The notes under the pieces are model-generated. The model saw only the letters and a program-made list of their open reading frames with translations, was not told where the DNA came from and did no database searches. A stretch of DNA of 64,000 nucleotides from Hormiphora californensis (lineage: Eukaryota; Ctenophora; Tentaculata; Cydippida; Pleurobrachiidae), in contig CM035357.1 in the NCBI GenBank assembly GCA_020137815.1, positions 8,039,111 through 8,103,110 on the forward strand, written 5' to 3'. The position numbers and the translations under genes are program-made. Shown piece by piece: positions 12,113-24,898 of this stretch. Every line of letters begins with the position of its first letter. Position 1 is the first letter of the stretch.

Positions 12113-12280
12113 CTTATATGTGACTCCAGGTGATAACGAAATATAGCCAAAGGATACAGTGAAAGACCTTGGCATCACCCTCTCAAACAATGGCTCCTGG
12201 ACAGACCATGTAATGAGAATTTCATCAGAAGCACGACGGATGGCCGCCTGGGCACTGAATTTTACTCAATTGTGCAGCAC
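12113..12280 (+). pseudogene. Reverse-transcriptase fragment (non-LTR element)
   Basis: Translation around 12159-12280 gives KDLGITLSNNGSWTDHVMRI followed by SSEARRMAAWALNF. This is the typical KDLGVxxSxxLSFxxHI...ARRMxxWILRTF region downstream of the RT catalytic core in non-LTR retrotransposons. The frame is lost on both sides. It sits directly upstream (5') of EMC1 exon 1. Confidence 0.6.
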
Positions 12281-12361
12281 ACAATCCAATATTTTCTTAG
12301 AAAAAGCCGCAAAACGCAGCACACGCCGCTCTGGGTGTAACGACTGTGTAAAGACTGTGTA

Positions 12362-12620
12362 AAGTCGGATTTTTTGAAGTTGTCTCCCCCCTTTTGTCGC
12401 ACGGCGTCGTATTTGCGCGTGACAGCCCCCACTTTCTCTCACTTTACGGCATAAAATCGCATATCATCGGAAAGAGCATAATTTTTTGAGTCCGTAAAAC
12501 TTTTGATCGACGAAATCAGTCAAGAAAAAAAGGCGTGAGAGCCAAAACAAGTTTCCGATGCGCAAATAAAACATCGCACGCCACCCAGGGGGGGGGTGAC
12601 AACTTCAAAAAATCCGACTT
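12362..12620. mobile_element. MITE with GTCGGATTTTTTGAAGTTGTC termini, copy 1
   Basis: About 27-bp terminal inverted repeats, GTCGGATTTTTTGAAGTTGTC then a C-rich run at the left and the reverse complement at the right, flank about 200 bp with no ORF. The same termini bound the elements at 35761-35905 and 57575-57788. Confidence 0.85.
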
Positions 12621-12659
12621 GAAACGCTGTGTAAATACTGAACTTTTTTAGGGATCCCT

Positions 12660-13170
12660 TTTGGCTAATTCAAAGTTTATCTGGTAGGAAATGTGAAGGC
12701 CTAACCCCAACCCAAACCCCACCCCAACCCTAACCCTACTTTAGCACCAACCCTGAAAAACCGTTTGTCAGCACTCACGAAACACGGGCGCCGTTACGAT
12801 CTGGGTGTTTGGAGGCCTGTTTACAGGTGCGCGCTGCCAAAAAAGTTGATTCACTAAAATGGCTCTAACCGCCAAACCACTCAACCGTTTTGACTGATTC
12901 AAAGTTTATCTGGTAGGGAATGTCAAGGCCTAACCCCAACCCAAACCCCAACCCTAACCCTACTTTAGCCCTAACCCTAAAAACCGTTTGTCAGCACTCC
13001 CAAAACACCCAGATTTTAACGCTGGCCACGAAACACCCAGATTTTAACGCTGCACTGGCCCCAGGGCCAGCGTTAAAATCGGGGTGTTTTGGGAGTGCTG
13101 ACAAACGGTTTTTTAGGGTTAGGGCTAAAGTAGGGTTAGGGTTGGGGTTTGGGTTGGGGTTAGGCCTTGA
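12660..13170. mobile_element. TTAGGG-containing MITE copies (inverted pair)
   Basis: Three partial copies of one element lie here: 12660-12880 and 12900-13015 in minus orientation, then 13066-13170 in plus orientation, the last two forming a head-to-head palindrome around 13016-13065. Each holds TTAGGG-like repeats in the order GGTTAGGGCTAAAGTAGGGT then GGGTTTGGGTTGGGG. Related copies are at 13735-13920, 16255-16340 and 58813-59084. The telomere-like tract is an internal part of a dispersed element, not a chromosome end. Confidence 0.75.
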
Positions 13171-13289
13171 CATGTAAATGTAAATGTAATGTAAATGTAA
13201 TATAATCATTTATATATACCACTTTATAGTGTAAAATAATGGAGCACGCACCAACAGCCTACGCTTGACATACTCTCTCACTTTCAAAA

Positions 13290-13430
13290 GTGGTACAGAT
13301 ACAAAACACGAGCATAACAAAACACGAACATACAAACACGAACATAAACACGAACATACAAAACACGAAAATACAAATCACGAACATATACCACGAACAT
13401 TCAAAACACGATCATAACAGTTACTAGAAC
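13290..13430. repeat. Degenerate ACACGAACATA tandem repeat
   Basis: About ten imperfect copies of a 12-15 bp unit based on ACACGAACATACAAA, in the intergenic retroelement cluster. No coding potential. Confidence 0.8.
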
Positions 13431-13734
13431 ATCGGGACAAATAAATAGACCAACAAATCAACCCACCGACAAATAAATAGACCAACTAATCAACCCACCG
13501 ACAGACCACCAATAATAAATAAATAAATTAGCTGTCCTTCAAACATGCAGTCCTTGAGAGTGTGTATTTCGATACAGAGTTTGTTTCGGTGGATATTATT
13601 GTCTGGACATACAAGGCATAGTTTTTTATCGAGAAAAACGTTTAAAACGGAGTGTATGGTCTTCACTCTTCTTTCTTCGGCCTCTCTCAGCCAGTCTGCA
13701 ACCTCATCTACTCAACTCTACACAAACTCGAAAG

Positions 13735-13920
13735 GCCAAGACATACCCTACCAGATAAACTTTGAATCAGCCAAAACGGTTGAGTGGTTTGGCGGTTAGA
13801 GCCATTTTAGTGAATCAACTTTTTTGGCAGCGCGCACCTGTAAACAGGCCTCCAAACACGGGCGCGATAATAATCTGGGTGCCTTGCAGCCTGTTTACAG
13901 GTGCGCGCTACCAAAAGAGT
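13735..13920 (+). mobile_element. TTAGGG-family MITE, 3' half only
   Basis: Matches the part of the family downstream of the telomere-like tract: ACCAGATAAACTTTGAATCA, CGGTTGAGTGGTTTGGCGGT, then TTTTTTGGCAGCGCGCACCT. The TTAGGG part is absent. It is followed by a (TA)n stretch at 13919-13939. Confidence 0.7.
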
Positions 13921-14539
13921 ATATATATATATATATATACTTTATACGGGGCGGTGCGCGGCTTTCGACCGCTCTGGCCAATATGCGGCCGAAACATTTT
14001 TAGCTCGCGCGTTCCGTCGAAATACCCAATGCGGATGGTCCGCATTAGCTATTTTGACGTAAAGTCCATTTTTTTTCAACTGTTCACCCAAAATCGAAAT
14101 TTCAGTGAAATTTAGAAACTTTGTGGTGCGCGCTATACGTTAACATGTGATAAACACGCAAAACAATTCCGCGCACGACTTTGGGGGGTGAACAGTTGAA
14201 AAAAAATGGAGTATAGCGCGCGGATAAATAAATACTGCGACGGCAAAAAAACCTGTGTGGCGCGCAGATTACACTAAAAATCCCATTCAAAACATCAAAT
14301 TTTGAGAAAAATTTGCCCTTTTTCTTGAAAGTGTACTGATAGTAAAACCCCAGTTCCGTCTGTTCCTGGAGCTAAGAGCATGTTCGGAGATACAGGGATG
14401 CAAATAACAGCAGATGGGGCAAGACATCTGGGAGCTTAGTAGTTATTGCGAAGGTCAATCCCCACCTTGCATACAGCAATTTTACGAGAAGCGGACAATA
14501 AATGTATATTTGTATTTGTATTTGTATTAAAGTTCAAGT

Positions 14540-15790
14540 GGGGTTTCATGCAGAGGACCATACCAGATGTAGCAGACCTCTTTCAGCCGCTAGAGGATCT
14601 CATTCGATCCGAACTGATCCCCTGTTTTGCCGGTAGACAGGTGTCTGATTTGGAGCGAGAAATGTTCGCACTTCCGACTAACCTAGGCGGAATGGGGATT
14701 GACAATCCTTTGCTCACCAGCGACAGGGCCTTTGCTAACTCATGTTTGTTAACCAAGCCACTGGTTGATGCTAATTGCTATTCTTGTATCACATGAGATT
14801 GATTTGGATATGTCCAAAGTTGAGAAACTGGCTAGGGATGCCACACATGAAGGCCACAAGTCACAACTCTGAAATCTCTTAAGCAGTTGCTGACCAGGAT
14901 ATCATGCCCGAAACTAACTAGTGAGATGTCTTGACCTTGCAAGAGAATCTGGTGCATCTGGATGGCTTACGTGCTACATCCCTTCATCTCAGCCCCTCAC
15001 GGGGCTGAGACAGCCTCTACGAAGAAGAAGAAGAAGGCTTACGACCAGGCCTTACCCCCATTTGGGCTTTGAACTTAACCAGTTAGAATTTGTTGACTCA
15101 ATAGCTCTACGGTATGGATTTGAAGCGAAAGATCTAGGCTCAACATGTGCTTGTGGTAAGCCTAACGATACCGATCACACCATGTCATGTGCTAAGGGCG
15201 GTTATAAAATTCTCAGACACGATAATATCAGAGACCTTATGGCTGAGATTTGTTCATATGACGGCCTCAAAGCTGTTGAAACCGAAAAGCTTCTGCAACC
15301 ATGTCCAGACGGTATCCAGTTTCACCCATCGGCAAACACTGCTCCTGACGCACGAATGGATGTGGTCGCACTAGACTTGTGGCGTAAATCGCAACTTGCC
15401 CACATGGATGTGAGAGTCTTTCATGCCAATGCGCCGTCCCATATCAACACGCCCATTGATCAACTCTACCGAAGGAATGAGTCAAGCAAAAAGCAATCAT
15501 ACGGTAAACGGGTTCGAGAAGTTGAGGGAGGGACATTTTCTCCATTGGTCATGAACACAGCGGGTGGGATAGCGAATGAGTTTCACAAAGTCTTGAAGAC
15601 ACTCTCATCCCGAATCTCAACAAGAACAGGAGAACCATATGCTGAAGTCATGGCACACCTCAGGACGAGGTTACGGTTCTCACTACTGAGGACATGCCTC
15701 ATAGCCTTGAGAGGAAATCGGAGGAAGATCGCCATCGCCAACCTAGCTTGCACGGTTCTCTTGTATGGTAGGCTCCGGGCTGGCTTCAGC
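14540..15790 (+). pseudogene. Non-LTR retrotransposon ORF2, C-terminal part (degenerate)
   Basis: An upstream segment (14550-14796) translates with LFQPLEDLIRSELIPCFAGR and ALPTNLGGMGIDNP, the post-RT region of a LINE-type polymerase. After a frame break, 14921-15781 carries ESGASGWLT, a CxC-x7-H-x4-C knuckle (CACGKPNDTDHTMSC), RHDNIRD, PDARMDV, DVRVFHANAPSH and RLRFSLLRTCLIALRGN. The order Cys/His knuckle, RHD, PDxxxD is like the C-terminal restriction-type endonuclease region of R2/NeSL-like elements; that assignment is inference. A GAA-rich insert with a small hairpin (about 14980-15060) interrupts it. The catalytic RT core is absent. Two relatives lie at 1439-1684 and 59566-60240. Confidence 0.8.
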
Positions 15791-15944
15791 GTGAATCCGA
15801 TATCAGGGTGCCTCTCCAGTGCTGTTCGCATACAGTTATCAAGCAAAATAATAAACATATAGGGCGCTATCCCCTTGCAACACCCCGGCGACTATTTAAA
15901 ATATGTCTGTGAGGCCGTCTGGGGTCAGGACTGGAGCTCTTGTA

Positions 15945-16166
15945 TTACTGTACAGTGTACATCAACTGGGTGAGGTCGAAGATCTTCCCTGGGATGCCAT
16001 AAGCTCTGAGGACTTTGATCATACGTTTCAGGTAAATGGAGTCGAAGGCTTTCACAAAATCCAAGAAGGCTACTGCCAGTGGTAGTTGTTTGGCTGTAGC
16101 TCCTTCGATGAGGATGTGACTGACTGTGGACCGTTCCTCTCTAAAACCGTTCTGGGAATCGAGCAA
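15945..16166 (-). pseudogene. Reverse-transcriptase core fragment
   Basis: The translation contains NGFREERSTVSHILI and AVAFLDFVKAFDSIYLKRMI then VLRAYGIP. These are RT fingers/palm motifs (FRxxRSTxxxI and DFxKAFDS) of non-LTR elements. The YxDD motif and the rest are missing. It is opposite in orientation to the C-terminal fragment just upstream, so two insertions are involved. Confidence 0.8.
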
Positions 16167-16249
16167 AACAGTCTCGATGTAAGGCCGTATCCGGTAAAAA
16201 AAACATACGACTCATGGTTTTCGCAACTATAGCTTAGAGTATCCAGCAC

Positions 16250-16340
16250 TAAAATTGCTCTAACCACCAAACCACTCAACCAAAGTTTATCTGATAGGAA
16301 ATGTTAAGCCCTAACCCCAACCCAAACCCCAGCCCTAATC
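16250..16340 (-). mobile_element. TTAGGG-family MITE, short relic
   Basis: Carries GCTCTAACCACCAAACCACT, AAGTTTATCTGATAGGAAAT and CCCTAACCCCAACCCAAACC in the order of the minus-strand family consensus. Truncated on both sides. Confidence 0.6.
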
Positions 16341-16684
16341 TGTCACGTGATACGCCTAACAAGTGCTGCTCCTTTATAAGTCGTTCATGTCACGCTTCGT
16401 TGATGCAACAAAGGAAATGATTAACACGCATTGTGGCATATGAGTTTATGATCTTCACCTGTCAACAAACCAACGGTGCATACAGATAGGTAAAGCTGGT
16501 ATTTAAAGTAAAACCTCAACATTTTGCACGTCAGTCGAAGATAAAACAACTCTTCTATCCCGACATTAATCAAAACTGAACTAAAAATGATACATTCTCT
16601 GTAGTTTACTTCCCTAAAACAGTTTAACAAGAAGAAAAAATATATTTTATTCTATTCTGCATCTTGTGAATGTTTGTATTTTAA

Positions 16685-19600
16685 TCATATCATTGAATCG
16701 TCGTGTTTTTGGTGTACTGCTTTCGCTCTAGCCTTCATCTGAGTTTTTGCTTTCTCAGCCAACCGCTTACCCGCCTGAAAAAGAAAGAAAATGTTTTTAA
16801 ATTAAATAATATAAAGCTTCGCCAACCAAATCAAAATGTGGACATACATTCATAAATAACGTCTGGGGCAAAAAATGTCCCCCCCCCTAGACAAGCAAAG
16901 TTCCAGATATCGTGGAGCAAACACGAGGCACGCAGTGGTCATGTTTCTGACAGTTAGTCAGGTCATGTGATCCCCACCAAATCGTGGAGTATTTTTATTT
17001 GCTAATCAGGCTTAGTGGTGGAGAATCACGTATCACAGCCGCCAATAAGGGATGATGATGATTGCTCATGAGATTTTTTTGCCCCAGACGTTATACTGTA
17101 CTAACATTAAACATAAAAAAGGAATATTTGCACTATGTGATCATAGCGCAGCGTTTCTCTGTCGGCTTCCTTTAATTTTATATCATTATCAAGTTCAATG
17201 CTTGGAGTAGATTGGTAATCCGACCGCTTCTAATGGAATACATAGTGACATATATGAGTCACATTGGTTGTTTAACTTTGAAATAGCCTTGTGAGCGTGC
17301 TCATCAGGGTACAGGTGGACAATTTTTTAATTAACCCCCAACATCGCTGATTTCTGAACCTTGTTATTTGATCTTTTAGCATGAGGGAAAGATCAAATCA
17401 AGGGCCGCCTTCAGCAGCCCATGGGCAGGGAAAACTAAGTGGCGCTATAATAGCGCTATATATATATATATTATTATATATCACAGAATACTCGTAGGAG
17501 GAGATTAAAATAATCAACATACAAGGTGGGCCACGGATTGTTGGTCATGGTTAGCGAGGTGGTGCGTCAAAACGGTGATAGTTGTGAGAATAAAAATTAT
17601 GGGAGCACTCTGGATCAATTCCTTGGTAACTTTTTCCATAATTTTTTGTCAAAAATTCGAAAATTCATTTTTCATTCCTTCATTCATTTCTCGTTCATTC
17701 ATGATGTGAGCATCCTAATTTTCCATCATTAGGCTATTTTTCTTTGGCTTGAATTTATCTTTCCAATGAGCACCATGAAAATGAAATTGAAGCACCAGGT
17801 CACTCAGCAGTCGAGAAAATGTTCATGCATGATTTTGGCTCTTTTTGCGACTTTCAAACAGCTGTATCACAGCTACCTTTCGTTCAATCTTCTTAAAACT
17901 TTGGGAAAACATTAGATAAGCAAAGATCTTTGCTCACAAGAAAAATCAAGGCCAAAGGTCAAAGTTCATTTTTCATTTTTGTTAGTTCATTCCGTTCATT
18001 CAGGAACCAACATCCCTAAAGTGATGAAAAGGTTTGGGTTTTGTTTGGCCCATGTCCTGCAATGACAGAGAGGTGTAATAGCGTGTTTCCGGGCTAGTTT
18101 GTGGGTGTCCATGTGATCATGATGATATCTGACACCTTTTCTGAGCCATAACTAAGGGATTTTCTCAAATTCAAGCATGTAACTTGGTTTTTCTGCGATT
18201 AGTACCGTGCAGCAATGTTATGAGATCTCATAACACCTCAAAAATGATGATTAGCTCAATGAAATGAGTTGATTTATGATTGAAAAGATTAAAACCGATG
18301 ACAAATTGAACGAAACGAACAATTACATCATCAATCAACTCATTTCATTGAGCTAATCATCATTTTTGAGGTGTTATGAGATCTCATAACATTGCTGCAC
18401 GGTACTAATCGCAGAAAAACCAAGTTACATGCTTGAATTTGAGAAAATCCCTTAGTTATGGCTCAGAAAAGGTGTCAGATATCATCATGATCACATGGAC
18501 ACCCACAAACTAGCCCGGAAACACGCTATTACACCTCTCTGTCATTGCAGGACATGGGCCAAACAAAACCCAAACCTTTTCATCACTTTAGGGATGTTGG
18601 TTCCTGAATGAACGGAATGAACTAACAAAAATGAAAAATGAACTTTGACCTTTGGCCTTGATTTTTCTTGTGAGCAAAGATCTTTGCTTATCTAATGTTT
18701 TCCCAAAGTTTTAAGAAGATTGAACGAAAGGTAGCTGTGATACAGCTGTTTGAAAGTCGCAAAAAGAGCCAAAATCATGCATGAACATTTTCTCGACTGC
18801 TGAGTGACCTGGTGCTTCAATTTCATTTTCATGGTGCTCATTGGAAAGATAAATTCAAGCCAAAGAAAAATAGCCTAATGATGGAAAATTAGGATGCTCA
18901 CATCATGAATGAACGAGAAATGAATGAAGGAATGAAAAATGAATTTTCGAATTTTTGACAAAAAATTATGGAAAAAGTTACCAAGGAATTGATCCAGAGT
19001 GCTCCCATAATTTTTATTCTCACAACTATCACCGTTTTGACGCACCACCTCGCTAACCATGACCAACAATCCGTGGCCCACCTTGTATATAGTATGATAA
19101 TATGTAGTACTATTATAGACATAATGTACAAAGAAAACGTTTCTAAAGACGTGCTCAGACGTCAGATATATATAATATACATTTTTCATCGAGGCTTGCA
19201 TTTTTCCATCTTAAAGAAGATATTATTAACATGAAATATTTCAAAACGACCATCAGTGCTATTTTTACATATATTATGTATGCATTTTCTTACTTAGCAC
19301 CTTATATCCGTTGTTTAGCCATTTTACGGCGTTTAAGTTCCTTTCTCACCATCTGAATGAAATATTTAAACCAAGTGCAATACACGATATATATGTGCAG
19401 TATATATATCCATTATCCAGGGATCACCTGTTTGAGGCCATTTCGTAGACATAAATATTAAATAATATATAAATAGTCACGGGTCACCTGTACAAAATAA
19501 TTACCTACAACCACAACATTATGCACAACATTATGCACAACATTATACGCAACATTATTATTGCCACAAAATACGGTACATGCCCTGATATGAACGACTC

Positions 19601-22600
19601 TGTTTAACATTGTTTTAACATTACCTCAACTATGCGTTTTCTGTTCTCTTCTGCTAGCCGCCTCATAGCGCCAAACACAGTCGTTACAAGGGCCAGCCCT
19701 ATGCAAAACACGCCTAACACTTTTAACATCGCTCCATAATACGTGTGATCTAGGGAATAAACAACGCTAAAACTTTATGTTACCCAACCAAAAACTTCAA
19801 ATAACGTACCCTTCCTACTAATTTTCTGTTCAATTTACATAAAGTAATAATTTACCAATGATAGCGATGTCCCCGATTCCTACTGTCGTCATGGTGATGG
19901 TGTAGAAATAAAGAGACTTGAGGAAGCTATCGTTTTTACTGGTACTTGCCATCAAGTAAGACATCCCCACCAAGTATAGGGCTAACAACATGAAACTTAT
20001 CACTGCAAAAAGAAGTTATTACAATGTGTCTCCCTTCGCAGAATAAAAAATATTATGTTTTAGTCGCTTTATTTAGGCCAGACGGAGGGGGGGGGGGGGT
20101 CGACGTGTCTTTGGGGTGTTTTTTTAGGTATACGTATACGTTATATGAAAGCACTCAGCAAGGCGGATCGATTAGAACAAACGTCATCGATATTGTGCAC
20201 ACTGTTTGGCCAAAATTTGGGGGTTAACATAATTTTAGCCTAAATGGACGTTAACCCCAATAAATCAGAATTGGTATTTGGTGGGGTCTAGAACATCTAG
20301 AACATATCATTGTACCAAAGGCTTCGTCTTGCCTTGATAAAACTTCCTGCAAAGTTTTATGTCGTTACTCCAACTACATACTTCTTGATATTTTGGGGGT
20401 TAATGATAATAATAATAATATGGGGGGTTTGCTATACCGCCCAGGCAGAACAGGGCCAGAGCAGACGAGCTGGCCCTGACACTGATCCACATCAGAGCGG
20501 TATGCCTCAAACAAATTCTCCTTGTAGATAATACTAGCTATCACACACACAAAAAATATAGTTTAAGGGCCCAGAAGAGATCAAGAGCCAGGAATAAACA
20601 TTCCCAAAATACACACGGTTCACATTATATCCAGAAAAACTGATACTGGATACTGGTAAAAATAACAGACTTACAAAAATGCCGAAATAGCCCTTTTTGC
20701 CTCTAACTTGCCTCTTTTTTGAGACCTCGTGCCTCACTTCCTGAGATAACGGCTAGGACTCAGACTTTGTCGTTTGGCATAATTGGTCTAGAGTCCATGC
20801 TCTATCTATTTGGTGTAGCGAAATTTGATCAAGGTTCACGTTCAAAAATTATAAGGGGTTAACATGTAATTTTCATGGACAAAATAAATGTTAATTTTTG
20901 AACGGGGACCTTAATCAAAAAACGCTACAACAAATATATATAGACTATGCCATGGTATCTAATAACTATGCCAAACGACACGGTCTGAGTCCTAGCCGTT
21001 ATCTTAGGAAGTGAGGCACGAGGTCTCAAAAAAAGGCAAGATAAAGGCAAAAAGAGCTTTTTCGGCATATATTTTGTAAACCCCCAAAGAATCAAGAAGA
21101 AGTTGGGGTAACGACATAAAACTTTGCAAGAAGTTTTATCAAGGCAGGACAAAGCCTTTGGTACAATGATATGTTCTAGATGTTCTAGACCCCACCAAAT
21201 GCCAATCCTGATTTATTGGGGTTAACGTCCATTTTAGGCTAACTGATAACCCCCAAATTTTGGCCAAACGGTGTGCACAATATCGATGACGTTTTTTCTA
21301 ATCGATCATATCCGCCTTGCTGAGTGCTTTCAGATAACGTATACCTCAAAAAAGACCCAAATATGCTTTACTTGCTAGATAGCAGGAAACTGCGAAAGCA
21401 CTGAGACGTCTCGTGGGTGGGGGACATCCTTCACCGCTTGCAGAGCTCCTCAAGCTAAAGTAACGTGGGCGCTTTGAAATCAATTTGTTGTAGCATGTCT
21501 CTATCAACTTGAGTATCTGCAGCAGTATCGAGTATTATAAACCACCGTCCACCCCACACTCCACAGTGGGGCAAAATGCCATTTATCAAGTATTATAACC
21601 ATTCATTGCAATAATAACATATAATATGGTACAAATAACCTTTTTATCATTAGTCATTAGTATTCACTAAAATAGTCACCTTTTTGATAATCATAAGTAT
21701 GCAGACTGAGAAGAAATTGAGGTAACTCATCATGAGTAGCATGCCAGGAAGGGAATACACCAGAACTACCATTTTTCCAGACACCGTGTGAGGGACCATA
21801 CCACCGTAACCTGAATAACATTGTGTGAGGGACCCTCTACTTTCTTTATCAGTACGTAATTAATGAATTTGCTTTTACATGATACAATGCAATAGTACCA
21901 CTTCTGCTATGACACATCACTACTCCTGAATTCGTAAACTTAGCTCACTCCCTAACGGTCGTGGGCTAAGTAGTAAGTAAACCTCTATCACTCCCTAAAG
22001 GAGTGGCCAAAATGAGCTCAAAACACTGAATTTTTCGGGCTTCGCACATCGTCTTTTTGGCCTAAAAACCACAAGGTTTTTCCGCTCCGATGTCGCTTCG
22101 AAGTATGTAATTTGCACTGGAAAAATCGAGCAAATTTTGCTTGCAAAAAAGGTCACCAGGACTCGTGGGTGGCGGAATGACGTTTCTCCTGGTCCTGGAG
22201 AAAAGTCATTCCGCCACCCCTAAAATCTGTTCGTCCTACGGGCTCACGAGCAGCACCCTCGGTACTGTCGCGTGGTACTATTCATTTCATTGTGTAAAGG
22301 TTGAGTAGTACTAGCAGTCCCCTAGGGGGTGGGTATGGGGCTACTAACTACTATTATACTACATAATATACTGTAGTTATCCTTGGACGATGGGATTACA
22401 TTTATTATACAAAGCTAGTCAGTGTGGATTACCTATTGTTGTCAATATGGTGCTACAAAAATCAAACGAGCTCCAGAAGTTCCAAATATGATTCCTAGCC
22501 GATTTGGCATCTGCCTTGAAGCATCGGCTACTAGACATAGATTTTAAAGTAGCCCAATCATCCTCTGTCCACACGGACCCATTCCACACCCCAGCTACTG

Positions 22601-24864
22601 GGTCCACTGAAATGGGGTGTCATGTTAGGATAGTAACATTGTAAAGTGTAATTGTTAACTATGTCCCTAGATGCAGCCGAATAACGTGTGACATGACTAC
22701 TGAGCCACTTCAGAAAGATTTGTGTGCTAAATCTGCATTCTGCAAAAAGTTACTACTCTTTATATAGTACATAACGTTCTGCACGCAGTGCAGCGCTGCT
22801 ACGCGACTGAAATAGCCGCTGAGATACACTAATTGCCTTAAGTGCGATTAGATTCTGTGGACTGTGCACATGACAAGCAAAAAACAATTTTGGGTTACAA
22901 CAGAGAGTGCAAGCAAAACAACCAATAAACACATCAAAGCTAAAACACTGCTACAAGTTTTACACAAGATTTAGCTTGACAGTTTTACAAAGAGGAAAGA
23001 CTTTTCTAATGAAACAAAATTATCATGTTGACTCAGTCATTATAGTGAAAGGGCCCCTTTTTTTTTTAAAAAATAAAAAATTTGAAAAAACTTTTTTAAA
23101 ATTGGGGCAAAAAAGGAAAACAAAAACCCCCCTACCCCCCCCCAAAAGAAATTTTTTTAAAAAAAATTTAGGAAAAGGGGGGCCCCCGGGCCCCCTTCAA
23201 AACTACAAACCCCTTTTGCCCTGAGGAATGGATTTAAAAATCCTGTTTAAGTTTGCCCCAAAGGACCCAAACCGTGAAAAACCGGCAACAAGGGAAAAAA
23301 GGGGTATTATTCCAAAAACCCAAAATGGGTTATCGAAAAGTTTAGATTAATTTTGGAGATGTTGGTTTGTATCTTGGATAGGAAAGATACGTTTTTAAGG
23401 AATAAGGAAGAAATTTTGAAATTAACAAGGGCCCCCGTTAAGGACCCGATTTAGGGACCCCCGATTAGAGGGAATGTGAAAAAAATTTTTTGGAAAAAAA
23501 ATTTTAAAAAGTTTGGAAAGTGGGGGGGGGAAGATAGGGGGGTTTTTAACAGGGGCGGAAGCAGGCCCTGGCAGAGGGACAAGTTCAAAGGTAAGCGTCA
23601 AATTCGAGATGGGGAAGGTCATCTTTGCAATTGCAGGCGGACAGCGGAAAGAGAGCGAGAGGAAAAGGAGGGGAGGGGGGATACAAAAAAATTAAAATTT
23701 TTCAAATTAAGACGATTGTAAGTGTGGGGGGGATTGGGGAAAGGGAGAAAGATTTAATTTAAACCGGGGGGGAATTGACAGTAGGGGTTTTAAAAGGGGA
23801 GGGAGAAAAGGAGGGAGAAGAACAAAGAGGGCTTTAAAATTGAAAAATTTCACTTTTTTAAAAAGAAATTAAGATTTTTTTGGGTTTTTAAAAGGGAAGA
23901 GAAAAGGAAATGAAATAAGGAGGGTTTAAGAAAAATTAATTTTGGGAAAAAAAAGGGTGGGTAAAAGGGGGAGGAGAGGGAACCTTTATGGACGGGCCTT
24001 CCCGGGGTCCCGGGGCATTATTTATGGGGAATTTTGTTGGGAAAATGGAGTTTTAGAAAAATTTGGATTTTTAATAATGAAAAAAAGGCAAAAAAAGGAA
24101 AGAGCTTTAAAATAATTCCCAGCCAAAATTTTATTCCCGGATTTAGTTACCCTGAACTAAAAGAAAGGGGGAGGTTTTCCACAAAAGGGATTCCAAAGGT
24201 TCCCGGGTCCTCCCCCTTTTCCCCCAAAATGGGCGGGAGGGGGAGGCTGACCCAAGAGGGGCCCAAATGGAAATGGCCCATTTTAAATAACCGTACTTTA
24301 ATTTAACCGGGGGCAGGAAGAGGAAGGAAAGAAACAAAAACCAAGAGTGAAAGAAAAAATGGGTGAAGAAGGAGAGAGGTTGAAGATGTGGAGGAAGAGG
24401 AAGGAAGGAAGAGCGAAAGAAGGAGAGGATAACCCCCTTGAAAAAGGGAAAATTTGCGGGAAGGGAAGAGCGAGGAAGAACGGACAGGAAGAAAAAGGAA
24501 AGGGCCCCAAAAAACCGCCAAAGAGGGCCCGAGGGGAAACCCCAAGGGGAGACCAGAAAAAGAAAGAGAGGAGGAGGAAAGGGAAAATCGGAGCCGGAGA
24601 AAAAGACCAAGCACGGGGGAAGGGCATAAGCAGCCCGGATCCCCAAGACCCCTTTGGAAAAGAAGGAGATTCGGAGACAACCTAGAGACGGGGAAGGAGG
24701 GAGAGGAAGGACGAAGGAGGGGAGAAACGAGGGGAGGGAAGAAAGAGAGAAGAGAGAGAGGGAGAAGAGGGGCTCCGAGAAATTTAGATAAAGAAGAAGG
24801 GGAAGGAGAGAGAGGAGGACGAGAGAGAGGGGGAGGGGAGGGAGATGAGAGGAAAGAGAGAGGG

Positions 24865-24898
<34 letters not shown>

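Noticed and set aside
12900-13170. TTAGGG/CCCTAA tract as a chromosome end
   Set aside because: The same tract with the same flanks recurs at 16.3 and 58.9 kb within a MITE, with genes on both sides.
17526-19234. Several frames of 68-108 aa repeated on both strands
   Set aside because: Mirror shadows of the 1.56-kb foldback; no recognised domain.
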